64,000 nt of DNA from an uncultured Lachnospiraceae bacterium (GTDB taxonomy: Bacteria > Bacillota > Clostridia > Lachnospirales > Lachnospiraceae). The stretch covers positions 38,507-102,506 of the forward strand of contig CAMNOU010000009.1 in the NCBI GenBank assembly GCA_946546945.1, read 5' to 3'. The translations under genes and the position numbers were made by a program. The notes beneath the pieces are model-generated. The model made no database searches, was not told the origin of the DNA, and saw only the letters and a list, made by a program, of their open reading frames with translations. Below are positions 8,280-17,582 of the stretch, one piece after another. The stretch's first letter is position 1. Each line of letters begins with the position of its first letter.

Positions 8280-9472
8280 TGGCAATCAAAGAACGTATGA
8301 GCGGCAACGAGGCAGTTGCCTGGGCGATCAGACAGATCAATCCGGATGTTATGCCCGCCTTTCCGATCACTCCGTCTACGGAGATTCCGCAGATGGTTTC
8401 CACCTATATTGCAAACGGAGAAATCGATACGGAGTTTATTCCCGTCGAGAGTGAACACTCTGCGATGAGCGCCTGCATCGGCTCGGAGGCAGCGGGAGCA
8501 AGAACGATCACGGCAACATCGTCTGCCGGCCTCGCCCTGATGTGGGAGGAACTGCTTCTGGCGGCTTCCAACAGGATGCCGATCGTGCTGACGCTGGTAA
8601 ACCGGACATTGTCCGGGCCAATCAATATTAACTGTGATCACACAGACGGCATGGGTGCCAGAGATACCGGATGGATCCAGATTTATGCGGAGAACAATCA
8701 GGAGGTATATGATAATCTGCTGCAGGCATACCGGATCGCGGAGCATAAAGATGTCCGCCTTCCGGTCATGATCTGTCAGGATGGGTTTATCACCAGCCAT
8801 GCGGTAGAGAATATCGAACTGATGGAAGATGAGGCGGTGCGGGCCTTTGTCGGAGAATATGAACCGGAAGAATTCATGCTCAACCCCGGCAAACCGGTCT
8901 CCGTTGGCCCCTATTCCATCACGAATTATGTGATGGAAGCCCGGAAAAATCAACGGACGGCAATCGAGAATGCCGGACAGGTCATCCTGGACGTGGCAAA
9001 AGAATATGCACAGATTTCCGGAAGAGAGTACGGGCTGTTTGAAGAATACCGTACAGATGATGCGGAGTATATCATGGTTCTGATCGGTTCTGCTGCCGGC
9101 ACTGCAAAGGAGGCAGTGGATGAACTGCGGGAAGAAGGCGTGAAAGCCGGGGTTTTGAAGCTGCGTGTATTTCGTCCCTTCCCGGCGGAGGAGATCGCGA
9201 ATGTGCTGAAAAACTGCAGAGCGGCGGCAATCCTTGACCGGTGTGAGAGCTATAATGGAAATGGCGGCCCCCTGGGGGAGGAAATCATGGCCGGACTGTA
9301 TCGCGGACGGGTCGATATACAGGCAGTCAATTATATTTATGGTCTTGGCGGAAGAGATTTTACGACGGATGACGCAAAGCAGGTGTTTGCGGAACTGAAA
9401 GAATCCGTGCGGACAGGAAAAGAAATCAGACAGTTTCAGTATATTGGGCTTCGGACACAGGAGGTTTCTTAA
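8279..9472 (+). CDS. porA: Pyruvate:ferredoxin oxidoreductase, alpha subunit
   Basis: A 397-residue subunit. The N-terminal pyrimidine-binding domain carries GNEAVAWAIRQI and AFPITPSTEIPQ, the 2-oxoacid:ferredoxin oxidoreductase alpha signature. It continues with SSAGLALMWEELLLAA and ends in the transketolase-C-like domain (GVLKLRVFRPFP). Together with porB it forms the active site. It is joined to porD by a one-base overlap and to porB by a two-base gap, so the subunits are likely made in fixed ratio. Confidence 0.95.
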   Translation: MAIKERMSGNEAVAWAIRQINPDVMPAFPITPSTEIPQMVSTYIANGEIDTEFIPVESEHSAMSACIGSEAAGARTITATSSAGLALMWEELLLAASNRMPIVLTLVNRTLSGPININCDHTDGMGARDTGWIQIYAENNQEVYDNLLQAYRIAEHKDVRLPVMICQDGFITSHAVENIELMEDEAVRAFVGEYEPEEFMLNPGKPVSVGPYSITNYVMEARKNQRTAIENAGQVILDVAKEYAQISGREYGLFEEYRTDDAEYIMVLIGSAAGTAKEAVDELREEGVKAGVLKLRVFRPFPAEEIANVLKNCRAAAILDRCESYNGNGGPLGEEIMAGLYRGRVDIQAVNYIYGLGGRDFTTDDAKQVFAELKESVRTGKEIRQFQYIGLRTQEVS

Positions 9473-9474
9473 AG

Positions 9475-10419
9475 ATGGCTGAGAAATATAATTTTAAAGA
9501 AGTGATGAGCAAACCGGAACGTCTTGCGCCCGGCCACCGGATGTGCGCGGGATGCGGTGCGACCATTGCCGTCCGGGCAGTCCTTCGCGCTCTGCATGAG
9601 GGGGATCAGGCTGTAATCGGCAATGCGACCGGCTGTCTGGAGGTGTCCACCTTCATGTATCCCTATACATCCTGGGAGGACAGTTATATTCACAATGCCT
9701 TTGAAAATGCAGGGGCGACCTTAAGCGGCGTGGAGACTGCGTATAAGGCACTGCGAAAGAGAGGAAAGCTTCCGAAGGATCAGAACTTTAAGTTCATTAC
9801 CTTCGGCGGAGACGGCGGCACCTATGATATCGGATTTCAATCCCTGTCCGGGGCTATGGAGCGGGGGCATGACATGGTCTATGTCTGCTATGATAACGGG
9901 GCCTATATGAATACCGGCATCCAGCGTTCTTCCGCGACGCCGAGATTCGCGGACACGACCACAACGCCTGTCGGCAGTCATTCTGCCGGAAAGATGCAGA
10001 GCCGGAAAGACCTGGCTTCGATCATTGCCGGGCATGATGTGGCCTATGTCGGACAGACGACGATGCTGGGGAACTTCTCTGATATTCACAGAAAATCAGA
10101 GAAGGCGATCTATACAGAGGGCGCATCTTTCCTGAACATTCTTGCGCCCTGTCCGAGAGGATGGCGCTATGATGCCTCGGAAGTTATGAAAATCTGTAAA
10201 CTTGCCGTGGAAACCTGCTACTGGCCGCTGTTTGAAGTAGAACATGGAAAATGGCGTCTGACTTATGAGCCGAAGAAAAAACTTCCGGTTGAGGATTTCT
10301 TAAGAGAACAGGGAAGATTTAAACACCTGTTCAAACCTGGAAATGAAGAACTTATCGTTCAGTTTCAGGAAGAAGTAGACCGGCGCTGGGAAGATCTGCT
10401 GTACCGATGCGCACGCTGA
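9475..10419 (+). CDS. porB: Pyruvate:ferredoxin oxidoreductase, beta subunit
   Basis: The 314-residue thiamine diphosphate-binding subunit. CAGCGATIAVRAV provides cysteines for the beta-subunit cluster, and GGDGGTYDIGFQ followed by YDNGAYMNTG is the TPP/Mg-binding motif. The sequence SSATPRFADTTTTP is typical of pyruvate-type enzymes of this class. It ends the operon, with a very strong hairpin terminator 21 bases after the stop. Confidence 0.95.
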   Translation: MAEKYNFKEVMSKPERLAPGHRMCAGCGATIAVRAVLRALHEGDQAVIGNATGCLEVSTFMYPYTSWEDSYIHNAFENAGATLSGVETAYKALRKRGKLPKDQNFKFITFGGDGGTYDIGFQSLSGAMERGHDMVYVCYDNGAYMNTGIQRSSATPRFADTTTTPVGSHSAGKMQSRKDLASIIAGHDVAYVGQTTMLGNFSDIHRKSEKAIYTEGASFLNILAPCPRGWRYDASEVMKICKLAVETCYWPLFEVEHGKWRLTYEPKKKLPVEDFLREQGRFKHLFKPGNEELIVQFQEEVDRRWEDLLYRCAR

Positions 10420-10440
10420 TCTTTCTCCGGCCTATATAAA

Positions 10441-10475
10441 GACCCCCCGGGCATTTTTGCCCGGGGGGGTCTTCT
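10441..10475. terminator. Strong GC-rich bidirectional terminator between porB and pyc
   Basis: A 13-bp stem (GACCCCCCGGGCA and its near-complement, one G bulged) has a T-rich loop and a pyrimidine-rich tail. Upstream AT-rich sequence gives it function for pyc on the opposite strand as well. Only about 14 bases separate the hairpin from the pyc stop. Confidence 0.92.
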
Positions 10476-10488
10476 TTGTGCAAAAGGA

Positions 10489-13400
10489 TTATTCCTCTGC
10501 TGTTTCTTCTTTCTCTTCTTTTTTCGGAAGATGGAAGCGGATCAGCAGGTCGTCCTGGTTTACGGAATCGCCGGCCTGTACATAGATCTTGTCGACGGTG
10601 CCGTCTACCTTGGAAAGGACTGTGGTCTCCATCTTCATGGCTTCGACGGTCATCAGAGGTGTGTTGACAGTAACAACATCGCCTTCCTTGACCAGGATCT
10701 TGCCTACAGTACCCGGAATAGAAGATCCGATGTGCGCAGGATTGTTCTTATCTGCCTTCAGCTTGCTGTCGGCTTTGATCTCAAGATTCTTGTCCAGAAT
10801 CTTTACGGTACGAAGCATGCCGTTGACCGCAAAGGTCAGGATGCGCATACCGTTCACATCCGGTTCGGATTTCTCCAGATATTTAATCAGAAGCTGTTTG
10901 CCTTCGCCGATATTCAGATAGGTCTCCTCGTTCTTTCGCAGACCATAGAAGAATACATGGCTCTCAAGACGGGTGACGTCATTGTACATCTCAAAGTGCT
11001 CACAGTAGTCTTCATATACCTTCGGATAGAGGGCATAACTGATCGCTTTCTGGCGAAGGACTTCATCTGACTTGTCTCCATAGTGGAAGCGTTCGATCAG
11101 ATGCTTTTTGATTGCCTCGAAATCGACCGGAGGCAGATGCTTGCCCGGACGGTCAGTCAGCGGCTCGATGTCCTTCAGGACGATCTTCTGAAGCTCTTTC
11201 GGGAATCCGCCGTACGGCTGTCCCATCATGCCCTGGAAGTAAGATACGACAGAGTCAGGATAGGAGAGTCCGGCACCCTTGGTCAGGATGTTTTCTTTGG
11301 TCAGACCGTTCTTGAACATGAAGATCGCAAGGTCGCCGACTGCCTTTGAGGTAGGCGTAACCTTTACGATGTTTCCGAGAAGGTCATTGGCATCCTTGTA
11401 GAGCGCTTTGATGGACTCGAATTCATCAGCTGAACCCATGCTGGTAACCTGTGCAAGCAGGTTGGAGTACTGGCCGCCGGGGATCTCATATTTGTAGATC
11501 TCAACATTCGGAGACTTCATATCGCTCTCAAACTGTTCATAGACTTTGCGGATGCGTCCGTAGTAACGGCTCAGTTCATCCAGCTCTTCGAAGTCCAGTC
11601 CGGTATCGCGCTCGCTTCCGCGGAGAGCCTCCACAACGGCATTCATGGAAGGCTGGCTGGTCAGAGACGCCATGGACTCGATCGCCAGATCGACAATATC
11701 CACGCCTGCCTCGGATGCCATCAGAACGGAGCTGACACCGTTTCCTGTGGAATCGTGCGTATGAAGATGTACCGGAATATGAAGTTCCTTCTTCAGGGCT
11801 GTTACCAGCTCTTTTGCAGCGCGCGGCTTCAGCAGACCTGCCATATCCTTGATCGCAAGGACATGTACGCCGAGTTTCTCAAGCTCCAGAGCCATCTTCA
11901 CATAGTAATCCAGTGTATACTTGGTTTCCTTCGGGCTGGTGATATCTCCGGTATAGCAAATCGTACCTTCTACGATCTTATCTGTCTTCAGTGCTTCCTC
12001 AATGGGCATCTTCATATTCTCGACCCAGTTCAGACTGTCGAAGATACGGAAGACATCAATGCCGTGGTCAGCGGAAATCTGAATGAATTCTTTTACGACA
12101 TTGTCCGGATAGTTGCTGTATCCGACTGCATTGGACGCGCGAAGCAGCATCTGGATCAGTGTATTCGGCATACGCTCTCTTAAGAGTTCCAGACGTTTCC
12201 ACGGGGACTCTTTCAGGAAGCGGTAAGCGGTATCATAAGTCGCTCCGCCCCATGCTTCCACGGAGAAAGCGTTCTGCATGAATGCGTTGGTCGCGTATGC
12301 GGCGCCGCACAGATCCTTGCTTCTCATACGTGTGGCAATCAGAGACTGCTGGGCGTCACGCATGGTGGTATCGGTCACGTACAGTTTCTTCTCGCCGAGA
12401 ATCTTCTGTGTAAAGTCTTTCGCACCGAGCTTCAGGAACTCATCGCGGGCTCCGTAAACCGGCTTGCTGGCGTCATAGACGGGAAGCACACGGTTCTCGA
12501 ACTGAGGCTTCGATCCGCCGATGGCGGAGTTGATGATCCGGTCTCCCAGGAATTCGATGATCTTGGTCGCACGGTCCTGGCTGAAGCTGAGCTCGAACAG
12601 TTCCGGAGTTTCCTCGATAAAGGTCGTATAACATTTTCCGCTCTGGAAGGTCGGATGGTTGAGCACGTTTCTTAAGAACGGAATATTTGTCTTGACTCCG
12701 CGGATACGCATCTCGCGAAGGGCGCGCAGGGATTTGCGCACAGCTCCCTCAAAGGTACGGTCCAGGGAGATGGCTTTTACCAGGAGGCTGTCATAGAACG
12801 GGGATACAATACATCCCTGATATGCATTGCCTCCGTCGAGACGGATACCATTGCCGGAACCGGAACGGTATACTGTGATCTCGCCGGTATCCGGAAGGAA
12901 GTTGTTGGCCGGATCCTCTGTGGTAACACGTGTCTGGATCGAATAACCGATACATTTGATATCGTCCTGGGATTTGATGTTCACTTCGTCGGAATCGAGA
13001 GGATAGCCCTCTGCCACCAGAATCTGTGACTGCACCAGATCGATATTTGTAATCATCTCGGTGACGGTATGCTCGACCTGGATACGGGGATTCATCTCGA
13101 TGAAATACGGGTTGTTGTTCTCGTCTACCAGGAATTCCAGTGTACCGGCATTGCGGTAACCGACGCTCTTGGACAGACGGATCGCGGAATCAAAGATGAT
13201 TTTTCTGGTCTCGTCGGGAATCGTAAAGGCAGGCGCGTATTCAACGACTTTCTGGTGACGTCTCTGTACGGAACAGTCACGGTCGAAGAGATGTACAACA
13301 TTGCCGTAATTATCGCCGAGTACCTGAACCTCGATATGCTTCGGGCCGCGCAGGTATTTCTCGATGAAGATCTTGTCATCACCGAATGCCTTTTTGGACT

Positions 13401-13986
13401 CGTTCTTTGCCTCCATGAACTCTTTCTCAAGATCCGCCATCTCATTGACGATACGCATGCCGCGTCCGCCGCCGCCGTTGCTGGCCTTGAGCATGACAGG
13501 GAAACCGACCATCGCAGCGACTTCTTTGGCCTTTTCCACATCCTTGATGGCATAGTCTACGCCGGGGATGATCGGTACATTTGCCTCGATGGCCATTTTC
13601 TTTGAAGAGATCTTGTCGCCCATGGCGTTCATGATCTTGCTGGAAGGGCCGATGAAAACAATGCCGTTTTTCTCACAGGCATCTACAAAATCCGGGTTCT
13701 CGGAAAGGAAACCGTAACCGGGATGGATCGCGTCGACATTGGCAGCAAGAGCAATCTTAATGATCGTATCGATGTCAAGATAGGCATCAATCGGGCCCTT
13801 CTGCGGGTTCAGCGGATAGGCTTCATCCGCCTTAGAGTGGAAGAGTGCATATTTATCTTCCTTGGAGAAAATACTGACCGTAGTGATACCAAGCTCATTA
13901 CATGCGCGGAATACACGAATGGCGATCTCACCACGGTTTGCGACCAGTACTTTCCTGAATTTCCTGATCTGTACGTTGGTGCTCAT
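10489..13986 (-). CDS. pyc: Pyruvate carboxylase
   Basis: A single-chain 1165-residue biotin enzyme that carboxylates pyruvate to oxaloacetate using ATP and bicarbonate. Biotin carboxylase occupies about residues 10-460 (VLVANRGEIAIRVFRA, KASNGGGGRGMR, EMNPRIQVEHTVTE). The carboxyltransferase barrel begins near 540 (DTTMRDAQQSL) and includes the metal-binding HLHTHDSTGNG. The biotinyl domain is C-terminal, with the biotinylated lysine K1118 in EAMKMET. The tail is rich in Lys and Glu. The start is set by AAAGGAG 8 bases upstream; earlier in-frame ATGs lie in the promoter region. It faces the por operon, so the two main fates of pyruvate are adjacent. Confidence 0.98.
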   Translation of the reverse strand: MSTNVQIRKFRKVLVANRGEIAIRVFRACNELGITTVSIFSKEDKYALFHSKADEAYPLNPQKGPIDAYLDIDTIIKIALAANVDAIHPGYGFLSENPDFVDACEKNGIVFIGPSSKIMNAMGDKISSKKMAIEANVPIIPGVDYAIKDVEKAKEVAAMVGFPVMLKASNGGGGRGMRIVNEMADLEKEFMEAKNESKKAFGDDKIFIEKYLRGPKHIEVQVLGDNYGNVVHLFDRDCSVQRRHQKVVEYAPAFTIPDETRKIIFDSAIRLSKSVGYRNAGTLEFLVDENNNPYFIEMNPRIQVEHTVTEMITNIDLVQSQILVAEGYPLDSDEVNIKSQDDIKCIGYSIQTRVTTEDPANNFLPDTGEITVYRSGSGNGIRLDGGNAYQGCIVSPFYDSLLVKAISLDRTFEGAVRKSLRALREMRIRGVKTNIPFLRNVLNHPTFQSGKCYTTFIEETPELFELSFSQDRATKIIEFLGDRIINSAIGGSKPQFENRVLPVYDASKPVYGARDEFLKLGAKDFTQKILGEKKLYVTDTTMRDAQQSLIATRMRSKDLCGAAYATNAFMQNAFSVEAWGGATYDTAYRFLKESPWKRLELLRERMPNTLIQMLLRASNAVGYSNYPDNVVKEFIQISADHGIDVFRIFDSLNWVENMKMPIEEALKTDKIVEGTICYTGDITSPKETKYTLDYYVKMALELEKLGVHVLAIKDMAGLLKPRAAKELVTALKKELHIPVHLHTHDSTGNGVSSVLMASEAGVDIVDLAIESMASLTSQPSMNAVVEALRGSERDTGLDFEELDELSRYYGRIRKVYEQFESDMKSPNVEIYKYEIPGGQYSNLLAQVTSMGSADEFESIKALYKDANDLLGNIVKVTPTSKAVGDLAIFMFKNGLTKENILTKGAGLSYPDSVVSYFQGMMGQPYGGFPKELQKIVLKDIEPLTDRPGKHLPPVDFEAIKKHLIERFHYGDKSDEVLRQKAISYALYPKVYEDYCEHFEMYNDVTRLESHVFFYGLRKNEETYLNIGEGKQLLIKYLEKSEPDVNGMRILTFAVNGMLRTVKILDKNLEIKADSKLKADKNNPAHIGSSIPGTVGKILVKEGDVVTVNTPLMTVEAMKMETTVLSKVDGTVDKIYVQAGDSVNQDDLLIRFHLPKKEEKEETAEE

Positions 13987-14055
13987 GAATAATACTCCTT
14001 TCTGGTTGTGACAGGTATTTTGTCTGTGCCGACATAATAAAAAGCTATATAGTTT

Positions 14056-14084
14056 AGTATAGGGAATAAGATAAAGAATTGCAA
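14056..14084 (-). promoter_or_regulatory. Sigma-A promoter of pyc
   Basis: On the minus strand, TTGCAA (14084-14079) and TATACT (14061-14056) are separated by 17 bp. This predicts a leader of about 60 bases before the pyc start. Confidence 0.72.
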
Positions 14085-14225
14085 GACCCAAAAGGTCAGA
14101 AATTGGAAGTATTATACGAAGTATATGAAAAATTACAGAGAAAATTTGTTAAAAATATCACAATACAGCTGCGGAGTTTTGCTGATTTGACGAATCGGCA
14201 CATGAAAAGATGCCGGACGGATCTG

Positions 14226-15464
14226 TTAAAGATAAAGTAAAGGCCGCCGGTATTCCAGGACCGGTGCACGGCCTGACCGGGAGGACAGAATGTGCTGATA
14301 CAGGGCGGACGCATGGATATTCAGATCTAGGAGTCTGCTGCGGACCGGTTCCAGGGCGTGGTCTGCCGCGGACAGACGTGTGATAACGGGGATCCGGCTC
14401 CTGCTTTGGACCGCATCGATCAATGGAGCTGCGCTTTTGCGGAATCCGAGGATTCTTGCATAAGGCGCGAAGGATACAGAGCCGGCTGCAAGGAAGTCTT
14501 CCTTTTGGATATTCAGAAGAAGATGGGTCAGGAATCTGTTTACAGATGTCATGGTCTGATTCCTGGTCTTCAGCAAAGCAGCGAACTGCGCCCAGTTCCG
14601 GTAATACTCCAGATGCCGGCGCGCCCGCCCGAACAGATCCCTGTTTTCCGGTTCATAGAGGGAGTGACGGCCTGTTTTTTCAAGAAGCGCATAATAAAGA
14701 ACATCCGTGAAATGATCAGCAGACAGAAAGCCTCCGGTTTCGGAAGTGTCCGAAAGGAGGGCGAAGACAGATTCCGGTACGGCGCTGCGGATCAGAGAGA
14801 GATCCGGGGTGTCCGGGTTCAGTAATTGTTCACGGATTGCGGATGCCGAAGAAAAAGAGCCATGCAGACAGGTGTCGTGGTAATCATTTCGTCTGCGGCG
14901 GATCATGACCGGCTTCAGGGATGCGTTGCTGCGAATGATTGCCTTCAGATACTGAAGGGCCAGAATGTTGTTCGGAGAGGATAACAGCTTCCGGTTCTTA
15001 GTGCCTGTTGTTTTGAGCAGAGCATCCTGGACAGCATTCGGATAACTGCATCCTTTTTTCAGAGCACAGGATAGGGCTTCTTTGTATTCTTCTGTCTCAT
15101 TTGCGAGCAGCAGCGCTGTTTCCTCAAGTGTGCCGAATTCTGATTCGGAAGCCTCACAGCCGAAGCTGAGGAAGTCAACGACCCCGAGACCGTCCAGCAG
15201 GCAGACGCCTCCTTCGGCAAACCCTTCCGCACTGGAGACTGCCGCGATCAGAGGCAGTTCAATGACCAGATCCGCGCCGTTTTCCAGAGCCATCTGTGCG
15301 CGGAGAAACTTATCGGCAGCCGCCGGGGCTCCGCGCTGGACGAAGTCCCCGCTCATGACAGCGATGACATAGTCTGCGCCCGTCTGCCTGCGGGTCTCTT
15401 CTATATGAAACTGATGACCGTTATGAAACGGATTATATTCTGCAATGATCCCTGCTGTTTTCAT
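14226..15464 (-). CDS. tmcAL: tRNA(Met) cytidine acetate ligase (TmcAL / YlbM family)
   Basis: A 412-residue nucleotidyltransferase-fold protein. In Bacillus subtilis the family member TmcAL uses acetate and ATP to make N4-acetylcytidine at the wobble base of elongator tRNA-Met. The start MKTAGIIAEYNPFHNGHQFH contains the nucleotidyltransferase-like NPFHNGH motif, followed by VMSGDFVQRGAP, both hallmarks of this family. The start at 15464 has AGGAG 11 bases upstream. It lies 28 bases after aroF on the same strand and is probably co-transcribed. No clear terminator is seen downstream. Confidence 0.88.
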   Translation of the reverse strand: MKTAGIIAEYNPFHNGHQFHIEETRRQTGADYVIAVMSGDFVQRGAPAAADKFLRAQMALENGADLVIELPLIAAVSSAEGFAEGGVCLLDGLGVVDFLSFGCEASESEFGTLEETALLLANETEEYKEALSCALKKGCSYPNAVQDALLKTTGTKNRKLLSSPNNILALQYLKAIIRSNASLKPVMIRRRRNDYHDTCLHGSFSSASAIREQLLNPDTPDLSLIRSAVPESVFALLSDTSETGGFLSADHFTDVLYYALLEKTGRHSLYEPENRDLFGRARRHLEYYRNWAQFAALLKTRNQTMTSVNRFLTHLLLNIQKEDFLAAGSVSFAPYARILGFRKSAAPLIDAVQSRSRIPVITRLSAADHALEPVRSRLLDLNIHASALYQHILSSRSGRAPVLEYRRPLLYL

Positions 15465-15492
15465 AAATACAAAAACTCCTGCTGCGTAAGAA

Positions 15493-16521
15493 TCAGGCTT
15501 TTTCCGCCAGAAGATATAAGAGCTGTTCGGATTCTTCCCAGCCGAGACAGGGGTCCGTGATGGATTTTCCGTAGACGTGCTCACCGATTTTCTGATTTCC
15601 CGGTTCAATGTAGCTCTCGATCATTACCCCCTTGACCAGTTTGCGGATGGCGGGGGAGAGTTTCCGATTGTGCAGTACCTCATTCACAATGCGGATCTGT
15701 TCCTGATATTTTTTATTGGAATTAGAGTGGTTTGCGTCGATAATGCAGGCCGGGTTAGCCAGTTCCATCTGATCATACATCTGAGCAAGAAGCATGATGT
15801 CTTCATAGTGATAGTTCGGGTGAGCAATTCCGCGTTTATCGACTGCGCCGCGAAGGATCACATGCGCCATGGGGTTGCCGGTCGTATCCACTTCCCAGCC
15901 ACGGTGTGTAAAGTGATGCGGATGCTGCGCCGCATAGACGGAATTCAGCATGACAGAGTAATCTCCGCTGGTCGGATTCTTCATGCCGCTTGCGACATCA
16001 AAGCCGCTGACCGTCAGCCGGTGCTGCTGATCCTCGACCGAGCGGGCGCCGATCGCCACATACGAAAGAAGATCATCAATATAGTCCCAGTTTTCCGGAT
16101 ACAGCATTTCGTCAGCAGCCGACAGGCCGGTTTCTTCGATGGCGCGCAGATGGAGCCTTCGCACGGCAATGAGCCCTGCGACCATATCCGGCTTCGCCTC
16201 AGGGTCCGGCTGTGTTGCAATCCCTTTATAGCCCTCACCGGTGGTCCGGGGCTTGTTGGTATAGATGCGGGGAATGATGATCAGCCTGTCCTTTGTCTGT
16301 TCATTGACTCTTGCCAGACGGTGAATATAATCCATGACCGGTTCTTCACTATCCGCGGAACAGGGGCCGATGATGACAAGAAATTTATCGGATTCTCCCT
16401 TTAACACGGCGTTGATCCCGGCATCCCTGTCCTGTTTCAGCGCTTTCAGGGATTCGGAAAGCGGAAATTCTGCCTTGATTTTTCCGGGAGTAGGCAGTTC
16501 GTTCTGGTAAATAAAACTCAT
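15493..16521 (-). CDS. aroF: 3-deoxy-7-phosphoheptulonate synthase (class I DAHP synthase)
   Basis: This 342-residue enzyme catalyses the first step of aromatic amino-acid synthesis, joining phosphoenolpyruvate and erythrose 4-phosphate. Class I (AroFGH-type) motifs are GPCSADSEEPVMDY, PRIYTNKPRTT, GARSVEDQQHR and the metal-site region ACIIDANHSNSNKKY. The start at 16521 is chosen because GGAGGT lies 8 bases upstream; the earlier in-frame ATG at 16536 overlaps that ribosome-binding site. It follows aroE in the same operon. Feedback specificity (Phe, Tyr or Trp) cannot be read safely. Confidence 0.95.
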   Translation of the reverse strand: MSFIYQNELPTPGKIKAEFPLSESLKALKQDRDAGINAVLKGESDKFLVIIGPCSADSEEPVMDYIHRLARVNEQTKDRLIIIPRIYTNKPRTTGEGYKGIATQPDPEAKPDMVAGLIAVRRLHLRAIEETGLSAADEMLYPENWDYIDDLLSYVAIGARSVEDQQHRLTVSGFDVASGMKNPTSGDYSVMLNSVYAAQHPHHFTHRGWEVDTTGNPMAHVILRGAVDKRGIAHPNYHYEDIMLLAQMYDQMELANPACIIDANHSNSNKKYQEQIRIVNEVLHNRKLSPAIRKLVKGVMIESYIEPGNQKIGEHVYGKSITDPCLGWEESEQLLYLLAEKA

Positions 16522-16572
16522 TGTGGATACCTCCATTTTTCTATCAGATGGGAGATGAAAGCCTCAGGCAGA

Positions 16573-17436
16573 TCATCGGAAATATTTTTTGCGGATGGCT
16601 TCTGCCGGCATTTCCTGACCGGTCCAGCACTGAAAAGAAGCGGCAGCCTGAAACAGAAGCATATACATGCCGTTGAACACTTTGCAGCCGCACTGTTTTG
16701 CGGTGCAAAGCAGTGCGGTTTCGCGGGGCTCATAAATGATATCGCTGACGATCAGGTCTTTCGGAAACTCCTTCAGATCTGGGAGCGGATTCTTGTGGAT
16801 GTCAGGAGCCATGCCGACATTTGTTGCGTTCACCAGAATGGCCGAATCGTCAAGGCTTTTTCTCAATTGCGCGGAATCAGCCAGATCACAGACCTGCACC
16901 GGACAGTGTGTCTTCTCCCGGACCCGTGCGGCAAATTGCTCTGTCCTGTGAAAGGCTTCGGGACGGTTCCGGCGAAAGATGTCAATTGAAGAGACCCCGT
17001 CCAGTGCTGCCTGCGTAATGATCGCGCCCGCTGCTCCGCCGGCGCCGAGGATGGTCATTTTTTTCCCGATAATGTCGTAGCCGGCATCAGAAACGGAACG
17101 CATAAACCCGATGCCGTCTGTGGTATGGCCCGTCATATGACCGTCTTTGACAATAACGGTATTGCATGCTCCGGCTATGTCGGCCGCAGGCGTGCACGCG
17201 TCCATATATTCCAGAATCGCCTGTTTAAAGGGCATTGTGACATTGAGACCGCAGACGCCGATGGCGCGAAGACCATCGACCGCCTGTTTCAGGTCCCCGT
17301 CTTTCACATCAAAAGCCAGATATACATAGTCAAGCCCGAGCAGACGGAATGCCTCGTTATGGATCTGAGGTGAAATGCTGTGCGCGACCGGGCTGCCGAG
17401 CAGACCGGTCAGTTTTGTTCTTCCTGTGATTTCCAT
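16573..17436 (-). CDS. aroE: Shikimate dehydrogenase
   Basis: A 287-residue NADP-dependent enzyme that reduces 3-dehydroshikimate to shikimate. The substrate-binding motif GSPVAHSISPQIHN and the catalytic pair K71 (NVTMPFKQA) and D107 (HTTDGIGF) are present. The cofactor loop GAGGAAGAI precedes a basic NRPEAFHR stretch, in keeping with NADP use. AAAGGAG precedes the start. It is the first gene of the minus-strand aroE-aroF-tmcAL group and diverges from aroD, with which it shares a short AT-rich regulatory region. Confidence 0.95.
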   Translation of the reverse strand: MEITGRTKLTGLLGSPVAHSISPQIHNEAFRLLGLDYVYLAFDVKDGDLKQAVDGLRAIGVCGLNVTMPFKQAILEYMDACTPAADIAGACNTVIVKDGHMTGHTTDGIGFMRSVSDAGYDIIGKKMTILGAGGAAGAIITQAALDGVSSIDIFRRNRPEAFHRTEQFAARVREKTHCPVQVCDLADSAQLRKSLDDSAILVNATNVGMAPDIHKNPLPDLKEFPKDLIVSDIIYEPRETALLCTAKQCGCKVFNGMYMLLFQAAASFQCWTGQEMPAEAIRKKYFR

Positions 17437-17506
17437 GCGCCTCTCCTTTTGCGGCAGGAACGCCGGAGCATTCCTGAGATGCCTGCAGAATAATAGTGCT
17501 CATGCC

Positions 17507-17535
17507 TTGCATCATTTATCTGATTATTATATACT
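17507..17535 (+). promoter_or_regulatory. Sigma-A promoter of aroD-aroK in the divergent aro region
   Basis: TTGCAT and TATACT are separated by 17 bp. The minus-strand aroE promoter must lie in the same 146-base spacer; a TATAAT on that strand overlaps this -10 region, but no convincing -35 was found for it. Confidence 0.65.
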
Positions 17536-17582
17536 AAAAAGAAAATAAATAAAGAGGTTTTTATACAAAAAAAGGAATGAAT

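Noticed and set aside
14106..14126. A loxP-like sequence (GAAGTATTATACGAAGTAT)
   Set aside because: It contains only a short direct repeat of GAAGTAT around TATAC in AT-rich DNA. There is no matching 13-bp inverted pair and no recombinase nearby.
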